The notes beneath the pieces were generated by a model. It had not been told where the DNA came from. It saw only the letters and a program-made list of their open reading frames with translations, and searched no databases. A program made the translations under genes and the position numbers. Shown piece by piece: positions 26,085 to 34,677 of a stretch of DNA of 64,000 nt. Each line of letters opens with the position of its first letter. Position 1 is the first letter of the stretch. The stretch is from UBA2330 sp049293015 (GTDB taxonomy: Bacteria > Bacteroidota > Ignavibacteria > Tepidaquicellales > Tepidaquicellaceae): assembly GCA_049293015.1 (NCBI GenBank), contig JBATSB010000109.1:1-64000 (forward strand), given 5' to 3'.

Positions 26085-26669
26085 TTATAATTTCTTTGCA
26101 ATGATATCAAAGACATGCCAGTGTTTCATCTCGCCGATAGCTGTCTTGTCATCTTTTTCGATCTCTTCAAAAAATTCAATTTCCATACCATCAAGTCTTT
26201 CTAAAGCCTGATCTTTTGTATGTCTTACCAGATCCCATTCATCGCGGTCTCCAAAGAACTGACCGGAGAATCTTCCATTTCTCCTTAAAGAATCAACAAT
26301 ATTTTTCCAGACTTTATCGAAGTGTTTTGCCGGGCAAAACGGTAAAGAATAATTAGCATAGATCAAAGTTGTTTTTTTCCAGGTGATCTTTTCAAATGAT
26401 ACTGCCTGTATATCCAGATTATTTTTATGTTTGATCTTCAGATCTTCTAATAATTTTTTAACTTTTTTATTATTGTCTGTAGCAGTAACGCTCCATCCCT
26501 TTCTGAGCAATTCTCTTGTCTCGTGACCGTTTCCGCATCCAAGATCAAAAGCATGACCTGAATAGATCTTATCTTTTTTAAAAAATTCAAGCGTCTTTAG
26601 TAAAGATTCTTTAACAGGTCTTTCTTTATGATGCTCATAATAAGCATCCCAGTTGTATTTTTTTTTCAA
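26085..26669 (-). CDS. class I SAM-dependent methyltransferase
   Basis: A 194-aa enzyme with a Rossmann SAM-binding core. Motif I is GHAFDLGCGNGHETRELL (about 38-55); later SVTATDNN gives the acidic residue that binds the ribose hydroxyls. The pattern NWDAYYEHHKERPVKESLLKTLEFF resembles TehB/thiopurine-type methyltransferases used in detoxification. The start is TTG. It is in a run with a second methyltransferase upstream and DUF952 downstream. Substrate unknown. Confidence 0.8.
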   Translation of the reverse strand: MKKKYNWDAYYEHHKERPVKESLLKTLEFFKKDKIYSGHAFDLGCGNGHETRELLRKGWSVTATDNNKKVKKLLEDLKIKHKNNLDIQAVSFEKITWKKTTLIYANYSLPFCPAKHFDKVWKNIVDSLRRNGRFSGQFFGDRDEWDLVRHTKDQALERLDGMEIEFFEEIEKDDKTAIGEMKHWHVFDIIAKKL

Positions 26670-26678
26670 ATATAAATT

Positions 26679-27494
26679 TTAATTTTTTTGTCCGATTATA
26701 TTAACTATCACAGGTGAAAAAAATATCATGTCAGGATTTTCAGCATGTGTATTTAGATCGTCCCATAATTCTTTTTCAAGCTCAGGAGAAATTATATTAA
26801 GCTGAGTAAGAGATTTCATATGACCTTTGAAAAATATATATGCCCATTTGAAAATATCACTGTCACTTTCTCCCGCAAGACTTACAGGTGAATATTCATT
26901 AAGAGAAATATTGTTTTCTCTGAAATATTTTGGAATTTTTACAGTAAAGTACGGATCTCCTCCTCCTGCAACCCAATAGCTTTTTACATATTCAGCGATG
27001 TTATCAAAAGGTCCTCCCTTTGGAAAAAGTGCTATACCTTCATAAGCATAATCCTGAATTGCAATGACTCCGCCTTTTTTTAATGAACGAAGTAATTTCA
27101 AAAGTAAGTTACCTGCATCAGGTACAAAGTCTATTACCCATCGCATATAGATCATGTCATAATAATTCTCTTCAAGATCTGCATTTTCAATATCATAGTT
27201 TATAAATTGTACGTTAGTGATATTTTTATTATTGCAAACATTCCTGAAATGTTCCATATAAAACTCACCCGGTTCTAATGCGGTAACTTCACCAGTCCCG
27301 CCTGTTAGTTCAAGAAGCTGCATTGAAACAAATCCGGGTCCTGCACCAGCATCCAAGCATTTCCAGCCTTTTTGAATGTTGACCCTTTCAAGAAAATTAT
27401 CTGTGACCTTTTTCCAGACCCCATGTTGAAATTCAAGTCTCTCAAGCTCTGCCTGATTAACTCCAAGAATGTAGTCAGTATTTTTTTCCGACAT
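26679..27494 (-). CDS. class I SAM-dependent methyltransferase (UbiE-like)
   Basis: A 271-aa enzyme with GWKCLDAGAGPGFVSMQL as SAM motif I near residue 48, VTALEPGEFYMEHF as motif II, and a catalytic-side YDMIYMRWVIDFVPDA. The C-terminal half is longer than in a minimal methyltransferase and resembles the UbiE/COQ5-like superfamily. It lies 9 nt upstream of the smaller methyltransferase. No substrate can be assigned. Confidence 0.8.
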   Translation of the reverse strand: MSEKNTDYILGVNQAELERLEFQHGVWKKVTDNFLERVNIQKGWKCLDAGAGPGFVSMQLLELTGGTGEVTALEPGEFYMEHFRNVCNNKNITNVQFINYDIENADLEENYYDMIYMRWVIDFVPDAGNLLLKLLRSLKKGGVIAIQDYAYEGIALFPKGGPFDNIAEYVKSYWVAGGGDPYFTVKIPKYFRENNISLNEYSPVSLAGESDSDIFKWAYIFFKGHMKSLTQLNIISPELEKELWDDLNTHAENPDMIFFSPVIVNIIGQKN

Positions 27495-27852
27495 TAAAAA
27501 TTTTTGTGAAAAATAACATTATCAGATAAATAAAATAATGAAATAATTTAGAAAAATTTTAACTGAGTATTGATTAGTATTTATAGATTTATCTAATCCA
27601 CATTATGAATATGTTGATTAAAAATAAATTGTAGAAAATTTAAAAGAGCAAACAAAATCAGGGATGTTTTTTTCAAAATTAATATGACAAGAAACGGAGG
27701 CAGTCTTGCATCAGTTATGATAATAACTCTATTCAAATTATTCAAAAGTTTTTGTTAATGTTAAAAGTTAAAGATTGCATTTTAATATCTGAAATCTTAT
27801 TTTGACGTCATTATCCTGACATAAATTTTCCAATCTTTGAAAATAGAAATGT

Positions 27853-27880
27853 TAACAAAAATTCTGTAAGAATTTTGTTA
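27853..27880. promoter_or_regulatory. hairpin/dyad upstream of a T9SS cargo gene
   Basis: TAACAAAAATTCT (27853-27865), a 3-nt spacer and AGAATTTTGTTA (27869-27880) are inverted repeats, with one unpaired A. It lies just upstream of a TAAATTTG box and about 65 nt before the start codon, a position that fits an operator. Confidence 0.35.
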
Positions 27881-27890
27881 TAAAGCATTT

Positions 27891-27898
27891 TAAATTTG
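27891..27898 (+). promoter_or_regulatory. candidate TAnnTTTG promoter box
   Basis: TAAATTTG matches the Bacteroidota -7 element and would start transcription near 27905, 40 nt before the T9SS gene. No TTG lies at the expected 20-nt distance upstream; the dyad covers that position instead, so an activator or repressor may act here. Confidence 0.3.
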
Positions 27899-27944
27899 AA
27901 GTATATTTAATTCATATAACCATTAAAAAATCAAACAAAAGAAA

Positions 27945-29309
27945 ATGAAAAATTTTACATCTCTAAATTTCAGTTTTAAAAGTACCAGTGTTTTTTTTAA
28001 AATTTGTATAATTTTATCTTTAACTTTTTTTTCAATAAAAACTGATCTGGTCAAAGCTGATGTTGTAGCTGTCAATCCGGGAAGTCCAACTATTGAAATA
28101 TTTAATGAAGTTACATGGGCATCAATATCGTCTGCACCATTAACTATGGGTGGATTTACAATCACAGGTGCTCAGGCAGTTACATGGAATTCAGATAACT
28201 TATTATTTTATGCAATTGTTACGGTTGATCCTTTTGGAAGACATTTAGTAACAGTAGATCCGGTAACAGGAGTTTGTACAAACATAGGAGCATTGGCAAG
28301 TACAGGTTTTTCAACACTGACATATAACTCGACTTCCGGAATACTTTATACAATGGGCGGATCTGGAGCAGGAGCATTTGCTGAAAACTTATACAGTGTA
28401 AATATAAATACCGCAGCTACAAGTTTTCTTGCAGGTCCTTATTCAGTTGGTACTTTTGGAGAAGTGATTGCATATAATTATACTGACAATATGATATATC
28501 ACTGGTCAACCGGTGGTATGGAAATGATCGACCCGGTAACTTTTATTGCTACGCCTGTTCTAATGTCAGGAGCAACTGTAACTGAAGTAGTAGGTGCTGT
28601 ATATATAGGTGGTGGCAGATTTCAATTAACTGATCTAGTATTTCAAGTTTCCACTAGTGCATTCACTATGACATCGGGAGGTGTTGCTTCTTTAGTCGGA
28701 CCGACACCATACAGAGCAAGAGGTCTGGGATATATCGATCCATTATTACCGGTTGAATTGTCTTCTTTTGCTTCATTAGTTTCAGGAAGTGATGTAACAT
28801 TAAACTGGTCAACTGCTTCAGAGATAAATAACTCAGGATTTGATATCGAGAGATCATCAGTTTCAGGAACATGGTCAAAAGTAGGAAGCGTATCAGGTAA
28901 CGGTACTTCAACTACTGCAAACAGTTATTCTTACACAGACAAAAACTTAGCTACAGGAAATTACAACTATAGATTAAAACAAATAGACTTCAACGGTAAC
29001 TTCGAATATTTCAATTTAAGTAATGAAGTTAATATTGGAGTACCTGTAAAGTATGACCTTTCACAAAATTATCCAAATCCTTTCAATCCATCTACGAAGA
29101 TCAATTATGCTCTTCCGACAGACGGACAAGTAAGTATTAAGATATTTGATATGTCAGGTAAAGAAGTAATGTCACTTTTAAATGAAGTAAAGAGTGCAGG
29201 TTATTATTCAGTTAACTTTAATGCTTCAAACTTATCAAGTGGAATTTATTTCTATAGTCTAAGTGCAGCAGATTTTTCTGCTACAAAGAAAATGATGCTC
29301 GTAAAATAG
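27945..29309 (+). CDS. secreted protein with T9SS type A sorting domain
   Basis: A 454-aa exported protein. It has a long N-terminal signal (hydrophobic about 20-38) and then a beta-propeller-like region (about 45-265) with repeated ITGAQAVTWNSDNLLFYAIVTVDP, FSTLTYNSTSGILYTMGG and GEVIAYNYTDNMIYHWSTGG. After that comes a fibronectin-like LPVELSSFASLVSGSDVTLNWSTASEINNSGFDIERS. The last 85 residues are a classical sorting domain: QNYPNPFNPSTKINYALP ... KIFDMSGKEV ... SGIYFYSL ... KKMMLVK. It is monocistronic, with its own candidate promoter and a clear terminator. Ligand unknown; likely surface-bound or released. Confidence 0.85.
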   Translation: MKNFTSLNFSFKSTSVFFKICIILSLTFFSIKTDLVKADVVAVNPGSPTIEIFNEVTWASISSAPLTMGGFTITGAQAVTWNSDNLLFYAIVTVDPFGRHLVTVDPVTGVCTNIGALASTGFSTLTYNSTSGILYTMGGSGAGAFAENLYSVNINTAATSFLAGPYSVGTFGEVIAYNYTDNMIYHWSTGGMEMIDPVTFIATPVLMSGATVTEVVGAVYIGGGRFQLTDLVFQVSTSAFTMTSGGVASLVGPTPYRARGLGYIDPLLPVELSSFASLVSGSDVTLNWSTASEINNSGFDIERSSVSGTWSKVGSVSGNGTSTTANSYSYTDKNLATGNYNYRLKQIDFNGNFEYFNLSNEVNIGVPVKYDLSQNYPNPFNPSTKINYALPTDGQVSIKIFDMSGKEVMSLLNEVKSAGYYSVNFNASNLSSGIYFYSLSAADFSATKKMMLVK

Positions 29310-29342
29310 TTAATAGTTAGTAGTTAATAGTTAGTAGTTAAT
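29308..29342 (+). repeat. 14-bp tandem repeat, 2.5 copies
   Basis: The unit AGTTAATAGTTAGT occurs at 29308-29321 and 29322-29335, with a partial third copy to 29342. It covers the stop codon region of the T9SS gene and lies just before the terminator hairpin. Confidence 0.7.
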
Positions 29343-29380
29343 ACTATTTACTATTTAAAATTTAAGATTTAAAATTATAA

Positions 29381-29413
29381 AGCCGTTGGATGTAGAATCC
29401 GGTGGCTTTTTTT
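29381..29413 (+). terminator. intrinsic terminator of the T9SS gene
   Basis: AGCCGTTGGA pairs with TCCGGTGGCT over 10 positions (three G-U pairs) around a 7-nt loop, and seven T follow at once. It lies 72 nt after the stop codon. Confidence 0.8.
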
Positions 29414-29503
29414 ATTTTCACAACTTAGAAACTATTTTAGAATGGGTGAAATGAAATTACTGAAAACTAAATTTTAATATATTTAAAGTATATTGTTAGA
29501 ATT

Positions 29504-29821
29504 TTAATTAGCAATTTTCAATCCGACTATGCCGATCACAATCAGGGAAGCTGAGAGTAATCTCCAGATACTGGCTGAGTCACCGAAGTAAATTATCCCT
29601 ACGATAAGTGTACCCACAGCTCCGATACCTGTCCAGACTGCATATGCTGTACCAATCGGAATACCTTTTTGTGCTAACCACAGAAAAAATCCGCTGATTG
29701 CCATGGAAACCACTGCAAGTATTATCCATAATGCTTTGGAAGACATGGTTTGAGATAATTTCATTCCGAGTGGCCAGCCTATCTCAAAAATGCCGGCAAT
29801 TATTAAATAGATCCAACTCAT
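29504..29821 (-). CDS. SMR exporter, SugE/Gdx guanidinium type
   Basis: A 105-aa four-helix small multidrug resistance protein that works as a dual-topology dimer with proton exchange. The essential glutamate is in helix 1 (IIAGIFEIGWPLGMKLS, Glu13). GIPIGTAYAVWTGIGAVGT in helix 3 is typical of the SugE/Gdx branch rather than EmrE. Family knowledge points to guanidinium or small quaternary ammonium export. No guanidine riboswitch is evident in the 124 nt upstream. It is a single gene. Confidence 0.85.
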   Translation of the reverse strand: MSWIYLIIAGIFEIGWPLGMKLSQTMSSKALWIILAVVSMAISGFFLWLAQKGIPIGTAYAVWTGIGAVGTLIVGIIYFGDSASIWRLLSASLIVIGIVGLKIAN

Positions 29822-29945
29822 AAAATTATTTGATTTAATTCTTTAAAATAACATAAGGTAGCTTACTTGATATTTAAAATTGTTTAAGATCTTTAAATAG
29901 TTATTCAAATTGAATTTTTTTCCATTCGATAAAATAAATAATTTA

Positions 29946-30506
29946 TCAATACCAATATCCCATCATATCTAATTCTCCATCGTCCTTCCATTCCTTATAT
30001 CCTAACTGCTTTATCATCAGGCAATTGTCAAATTCCTTTTCCTGTATTCCATAATTTATATGCTCTTCAATAGTCAGCCATTTCACTTTTTGTTTTGTAA
30101 GTCTGTAACCACACTTCTCATAAAATTTATGATAGTCAGCTACTAGAAATAAAAAATCAATATTATGTTTATGCTTACCGATAATATTTTCGAGTTCTTT
30201 CAGAAGAAGTGTACCGTTGCCTTGATGCTGAAATTCGGGTAATATCATCAGGTCAATAATTCCCATTACTCTGACAGGTTCTTTATTTAAAGTCATGACT
30301 CTATAGTCCAGTCCAAGTTGTCCAATAAGAATATCGTCTTTCCATAATAGAAGACGATAGTGAGGAAGCTGTTTGAAATAAGTCCTTCCATTAAATTCTT
30401 CTTCAGGAAAACTAATCCTGAGAAGTGCGGATATCTGATTTTTAGTATTTAGATTCAGTTTGAATTCATCAATAAACTCAAATCGAAAATTTGAAGACAG
30501 GTTCAA
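29946..30506 (-). CDS. GNAT family N-acetyltransferase
   Basis: A 186-aa protein with the GNAT core: GQLGLDYRVM on strand 4, the acetyl-CoA pyrophosphate loop DLMILPEFQHQGNGTLLL (motif A, Q-x-x-G-x-G/L), and ADYHKFYEKCGYRL near the C-terminus. The start is TTG. It lies 14 nt after the small membrane protein gene on the same strand. The acceptor is unknown. Confidence 0.8.
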   Translation of the reverse strand: MNLSSNFRFEFIDEFKLNLNTKNQISALLRISFPEEEFNGRTYFKQLPHYRLLLWKDDILIGQLGLDYRVMTLNKEPVRVMGIIDLMILPEFQHQGNGTLLLKELENIIGKHKHNIDFLFLVADYHKFYEKCGYRLTKQKVKWLTIEEHINYGIQEKEFDNCLMIKQLGYKEWKDDGELDMMGYWY

Positions 30507-30520
30507 AATATTTATTGTTT

Positions 30521-30778
30521 TTAATTTCTAAGTAATAATAATATCAAAATTAAGAGAGAGATTATAACCCCAATCGAAAGTATATAGATTATATATTTGT
30601 ATCTGTTTTTATTCGGATCAGATCTTTTTCCAAAATACCATAAAACAAGACTCATTATCCCGAATGGAAGTGAAAATATTATATTAACATAATAGACCCA
30701 GGCAAATCCAGTTAGAGCGAACCATATTGCGAATATAAATGATGTAATATAAAATATATTATTCTTGGATATCTTCAT
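30521..30778 (-). CDS. small membrane protein, unknown function
   Basis: An 85-aa protein with three predicted helices (about 8-28, 31-48 and 60-83) separated by a charged loop, GKRSDPNKNRYK. No family is recognised. The ATG and the 14-nt spacing to the downstream acetyltransferase gene suggest a real, co-transcribed gene. Confidence 0.6.
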   Translation of the reverse strand: MKISKNNIFYITSFIFAIWFALTGFAWVYYVNIIFSLPFGIMSLVLWYFGKRSDPNKNRYKYIIYILSIGVIISLLILILLLLRN

Positions 30779-30880
30779 TGTACTGAAATTAAATTTAAAA
30801 AAGTAGATTCATTTTATAAAACAAATACAGATCTCATAATTTAAGCTAAAGAAAATATTAAAATTACTGATATGCTGCCG

Positions 30881-31345
30881 TCAATTGTTCGTCCAAAACT
30901 GATCAGATAAATTATCGACAAACTTATCATCAGAATGATGTTCTTTTATAATTTTCAATTGCTTTTCAGATGCAACTTTCTGTATTTCATTGAATAAAAC
31001 TCTTTCCTCAAAACGAATATGCTTTTCCAGTTCTGTCTGAATATTTTTTAATGAACCGGTTACATCAGAATTATCAGTAAATAATTTCATCAAGGTTTTA
31101 TGCTGATCCAGAGCTTGTTTTATAAGTTCATGATCATTCCCTAAAACAGGAAACACAAATTCTTCCTCGATCTCAAAATGTTTCTTTATATGCTTTTCAT
31201 AAAACCAATCGACATATACTTTCATCCTATCGGTTGAGACTCCTTTAGCAAAACCTGTTTTTATTTTCCAGCATAAAAGTAAACCGTGGTGATGATCTCT
31301 GCTTAGAGGCTGAATAGATTCATGTCTTTTTATAGGTTCATTCAT
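30881..31345 (-). CDS. hemerythrin-like domain protein
   Basis: A 154-aa four-helix bundle of the hemerythrin HHE family, with a non-haem diiron centre. Ligand-like residues are RDHHHGLLL near 18, HFEIEEEFVFP near 57-66, and DQHKTLMKLF and HIRFEERVLF in the later helices. In related proteins this centre binds oxygen or NO. It has no transmembrane segment or signal. It sits between the ion channel gene and the small membrane protein gene. A role in NO handling alongside nitrate metabolism is possible but not shown by the sequence. Confidence 0.85.
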   Translation of the reverse strand: MNEPIKRHESIQPLSRDHHHGLLLCWKIKTGFAKGVSTDRMKVYVDWFYEKHIKKHFEIEEEFVFPVLGNDHELIKQALDQHKTLMKLFTDNSDVTGSLKNIQTELEKHIRFEERVLFNEIQKVASEKQLKIIKEHHSDDKFVDNLSDQFWTNN

Positions 31346-31402
31346 TTTACAATATTTTACATTTTAAAAATCGGTTTAAAATAGTTCAATAAAAAATTTT
31401 AT

Positions 31403-32230
31403 CTAAAGACTTTTCCCGCAGTATTTACAATATACAGCATCTTCATCATGATTGTCAGCACCGCAGTTTATACATGCACGTATGCCGCCTTTGTGTTTAA
31501 AAGCTTTGTTCATCTCTACAGTCATGATCCCTGTTGGAACTGCGATAATGCCATAACCTAATATCATAATTATAACAGAAAGAAATTGCCCAAGAATAGT
31601 CTGAGGTGTAATGTCTCCATAACCGACTGTCGTAAGCGTCACAATCGCCCAGTAAATACTTTTGGGAATGCTGGTAAACCCGTGTTCCTCACCTTCTATC
31701 AGATACATTAACGATCCGAGAATAGTGACTATTGTAAGAACTGTAAAAATAAAAATTGTAATTTTTCTTCTACTCGCTTTGAGTGCCTGTATAAGTATTT
31801 TACTTTCACCAACGTACTGAACAAGCTTTAAAACTCTGAATATTCTAAGTATTCTCAGCAGTCTTATAACTACTAAATAATGTCCGCCCGGATAAAAAAG
31901 ACTTATGTATGTAGGGAGGATTGCAAGAAGATCTACAATACCAAAAAAACTTTTTGCATAATGAAAAGGTCTGCTGACAGACAATAATCTTAAAATATAT
32001 TCAATTGTAAACAGAATAGTAAAAAACCATTCTGCAGCAATCAACCACTCAGCATATTCAATTTTCACTGCCTGAATACTATCCAGCATCACAGCGACAA
32101 CACTCAATATTATACTTATGATTAGAATAATATCAAACCACTTACCGGTAGGAGTGTCTGCCTCAAAAATAACTTCATGAAGTTTATGTCTCCATGGTGC
32201 TATATCATGTTTGTGATCTTTTTCATCCAT
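31403..32230 (-). CDS. voltage-gated-type potassium channel with C-terminal zinc ribbon
   Basis: A 275-aa six-helix cation channel subunit. Segment S4 has regularly spaced arginines (RLLRILRIFRVLKLVQYV), and the pore loop carries the K+ selectivity filter TLTTVGYGD at about 197-205. The last 30 residues form a zinc-ribbon-like pair, CINCG ... YCKYCGKSL. Family knowledge gives a tetramer in the inner membrane that conducts K+. The soluble zinc ribbon could sense metal or redox state (inference). The preceding gap of 137 bp towards the porin gene has no visible regulatory element. Confidence 0.87.
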   Translation of the reverse strand: MDEKDHKHDIAPWRHKLHEVIFEADTPTGKWFDIILIISIILSVVAVMLDSIQAVKIEYAEWLIAAEWFFTILFTIEYILRLLSVSRPFHYAKSFFGIVDLLAILPTYISLFYPGGHYLVVIRLLRILRIFRVLKLVQYVGESKILIQALKASRRKITIFIFTVLTIVTILGSLMYLIEGEEHGFTSIPKSIYWAIVTLTTVGYGDITPQTILGQFLSVIIMILGYGIIAVPTGIMTVEMNKAFKHKGGIRACINCGADNHDEDAVYCKYCGKSL

Positions 32231-32367
32231 TTAGGAAGGAAGTAAACATTAGAAAAATTATAATGGTATAAAATAATTATTGATATAAAGATTTACTATA
32301 TAAATAAAGTCAGTACACAAAGTTGAAAATGTAAAATGTATCTATTGCTTTGGTAAATTCAGATTGG

Positions 32368-33612
32368 TTAAAAATTATACTGCATCATAAATTCAACTCT
32401 GTTTGCAATTGAATTCTGTCCATTTTGATTAGTCCTGCTTCCAAAATTATATTCCAATCCTACATTAGCCGCAGGCTGAAACTGCCAGAAAAAATTACCT
32501 GTGAACTGACGTGCAAAGCTGTAATATGAAGGAGAGTTAAAATTATCCGGCTGCACTTTAAGCTGACTGTACATTATAGTTGTAAAAAACTTTGGATTAA
32601 AATTATATTGCAGCGCTCCATAATATGCATAAACCGGCAGTGCTGCCAGTTCTCCGGATTGTGCAGATACAGGAGTAACACTTAGATCATCTATGCTTAG
32701 ATCCTGAACATACTTGCCGATCCCTTTCCCATAAAGTCCCTGAAAAAATATCTGAGCTTTTTTTGTGATGTCAATATTACCGGTCATTGAAATTCCTGTG
32801 CCAGTAACAGTTCTATTTGCATTACTGATATTATCTCTATAAAGTAAATTTCTGTATAGTCCTGAAAGTCTGATGTGACTTTTTCCAAAACTATATTGCA
32901 GATAAGCAGGTATATCCGGTACTGTCTGTTTCAAGCTGCCGGTATTTGGAATTGAAGTATTAAAATCCGGTTGCTCTAATCCGAGAGTTAGTTTCCAGCC
33001 TTTTGCAAACTTGTATGAATATCTGACTAAAGTATTTAAAGCATCAGACATTGAATTCAATCCGATATAATTAATTGTTACAGGCCATGAAGCAGCATCT
33101 GAAAAAGTACTCCAGTCCACGCCTAGATCAAATCCTACATACCTGATATACATCTGATATAAATTAAAATTATTATCATCACCCCGAAAATTTGCGCTGA
33201 CATAACCTACTAAATTCCCATGTGAAGTTTTAGTAATTACTTTGAAATATAAAAGGGAAGTGTTTGCATACATCTGAAACTGTGATTTCTGAATTGTATC
33301 ATTTGGGACAATTATATCATAAGTAACAAAATCGAGATTATCCGAAATGCCGTCAAAGTCATAGGAAGCTGTATAATTAAAGAAGCCGCCGATGCCAAGT
33401 GAAAATTTTTTATCCGGTCCCTGAAAAATAAAACTCGGAATCTCTGGATTTCTGAACCAGTCTCCCTGCTCTGTATAAAAAGGTAAAAGTGAACTGTCTT
33501 TTTTACTTTTATGAGTAATAAATTTAAATTCTGAAGAGTCCTGCTGAGAAAATACATCTGATGTTGAAATAAAAGCAATAGTAAAAACGAGACTGATAAT
33601 TTTAATTTTCAT
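32368..33612 (-). CDS. outer-membrane porin, DcaP-like
   Basis: A 414-aa protein with a signal peptide (about 1-22, ending VFSQ). After it come FSLGIGGFFNYTASYDFDG and long alternating beta strands (YVSANFRGDDNNFNLYQMYIRYVGFDLGVDWSTFSDAASWPVTINYIG), ending in a strand with terminal Phe (NRVEFMMQYNF). The trait 'GVDWSTFSD' after a first set of strands is typical of DcaP-like trimeric porins. Those porins take up dicarboxylates and other small anions; the substrate here is unknown. It lies 28 nt downstream of the effector-binding protein gene. Confidence 0.65.
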   Translation of the reverse strand: MKIKIISLVFTIAFISTSDVFSQQDSSEFKFITHKSKKDSSLLPFYTEQGDWFRNPEIPSFIFQGPDKKFSLGIGGFFNYTASYDFDGISDNLDFVTYDIIVPNDTIQKSQFQMYANTSLLYFKVITKTSHGNLVGYVSANFRGDDNNFNLYQMYIRYVGFDLGVDWSTFSDAASWPVTINYIGLNSMSDALNTLVRYSYKFAKGWKLTLGLEQPDFNTSIPNTGSLKQTVPDIPAYLQYSFGKSHIRLSGLYRNLLYRDNISNANRTVTGTGISMTGNIDITKKAQIFFQGLYGKGIGKYVQDLSIDDLSVTPVSAQSGELAALPVYAYYGALQYNFNPKFFTTIMYSQLKVQPDNFNSPSYYSFARQFTGNFFWQFQPAANVGLEYNFGSRTNQNGQNSIANRVEFMMQYNF

Positions 33613-33640
33613 ACTAAGTAAATTTTTTGAATTTCGTAAA

Positions 33641-34048
33641 TTAATCAGTTATTCTAATCATACACTTTACATCTTTATCATTAAAGTACCATTCCACACA
33701 GTAACTATCCGGATCAATGTCGGGAGTTGAACAAAGCTTGCTAAAAGATTTTCCAATCATTTCAATATTTTTCATAAAATCTTTGATAGTAATACAGTTG
33801 TAATTACCTTTTTTAATCACAAGCGTTTTACAATTTAATTTCTCTGCTTCACCTTTACTTAACTCTTCCGCCGCCGCTTTATAAATAATTTTATTGTTTT
33901 CAGGTCGCGAAATTCCGAAACATCTTCTGTCTTTATGTTTATCAATAAAGTTATCAAGTTTTTTGAAAGCTGCTTCAATTCCATCAGGGAATGATTCTGC
34001 CTGAACGTAAAATACCCTGATATCTTTTTCTATTTTAATTTTATCCAT
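33641..34048 (-). CDS. GyrI-like / effector-binding domain protein
   Basis: A 135-aa protein resembling the stand-alone GyrI-like domain that binds small molecules in AraC/MerR-type regulators: FYVQAESFPDGIEAAFKKLDNFI, RCFGISRPENNKIIYKAAAEEL, and the C-terminal DSYCVEWYFNDKDVKCMIRI. No DNA-binding domain is attached. Function could be small-molecule binding or hydrolysis. The assignment rests on overall pattern only. Confidence 0.55.
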   Translation of the reverse strand: MDKIKIEKDIRVFYVQAESFPDGIEAAFKKLDNFIDKHKDRRCFGISRPENNKIIYKAAAEELSKGEAEKLNCKTLVIKKGNYNCITIKDFMKNIEMIGKSFSKLCSTPDIDPDSYCVEWYFNDKDVKCMIRITD

Positions 34049-34150
34049 AATTTTTAAAAATGTTTATAAATATACAAAAATTCTTTTAACTATTTTTATA
34101 AAATTTTTTCAGATAACATCATTTAAAACAATTTTAAAAATCAGATCCTC

Positions 34151-34492
34151 TTATGACTTTATCATGATCAGAAGCATTTTGAATTTGTTGACAGCGTTGA
34201 GAGCATGAGGTTTGTTTGCCGGTAAAATTAAGATCTCATCTTTCTTAACGATCTGACTGACACCATCAATGCTGATCTCTGCTTCACCATCTGTAATAAA
34301 TACCATTGCATCAAACGGAGCTGTATGTTCGCTGAGACCCTGACCTTTATCAAATGCAAACATAGTCACTGTCCCGCTCTTTTTTGAAATAATAGTTTTG
34401 CTTACCACTGAATTTTCCTGGTATTGAATTGAGCTCTGAGAATCAAATTTTAATGAGTCTAAATTACTTACGTCTTTATTTATCTCTGACAT
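34151..34492 (-). CDS. cupin domain protein
   Basis: A 113-aa single-domain cupin. The first metal motif region reads GLSEHTAPFDAMVFITDGEAEI, and the second ILPANKPHALNAV. Only part of the usual H-x-H-x3-4-E set is present (His at HTAPF and PHAL), so the metal site may be incomplete. Such small cupins are often stress-related or sugar-binding; nothing nearby narrows it. It is divergent from moeA. Confidence 0.8.
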   Translation of the reverse strand: MSEINKDVSNLDSLKFDSQSSIQYQENSVVSKTIISKKSGTVTMFAFDKGQGLSEHTAPFDAMVFITDGEAEISIDGVSQIVKKDEILILPANKPHALNAVNKFKMLLIMIKS

Positions 34493-34606
34493 TGTATAAA
34501 TATTAATTTTGAAAAAATAAAAATAGTTTTTAAAAGTAATATCTTTAAGTCAGATAATAGCATCATTAAATTCTATTTTATCAGTGGATATTAAGGGCTA
34601 TCTCGT

Positions 34607-34614
34607 TATTTTTG
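34607..34614 (+). promoter_or_regulatory. candidate TAnnTTTG box of the moeA operon
   Basis: TATTTTTG would start transcription near 34621 and leave a leader of about 57 nt before moeA. No TTG is found 20 nt upstream. No molybdenum-cofactor riboswitch is visible in this short leader. Confidence 0.3.
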
Positions 34615-34677
34615 TAAAAGATTTTTTATTAGAAAAAATAAGTATTTTTAAAGCTAAGAAAATTTTCTCTGAAATAT

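Larger units (their letters stand above)
27495..27944. other. 450-bp divergent intergenic region
   Basis: It separates the minus-strand methyltransferase from the plus-strand T9SS protein. I see no coding potential or RNA gene. It holds the hairpin dyad and the candidate TAAATTTG box listed separately, close to the plus-strand gene; the left 350 nt show nothing specific. Confidence 0.5.

Noticed and set aside
25727..26116. Longer DUF952 frame starting at 26116
   Set aside because: It overlaps the methyltransferase gene, and the extra 16 residues are not family-like; MELIYHL is the natural start.
29822..29945. Guanidine riboswitch upstream of the SugE/Gdx-type exporter
   Set aside because: No conserved guanidine aptamer blocks such as ACGR-loop hairpins are visible in this AT-rich gap.
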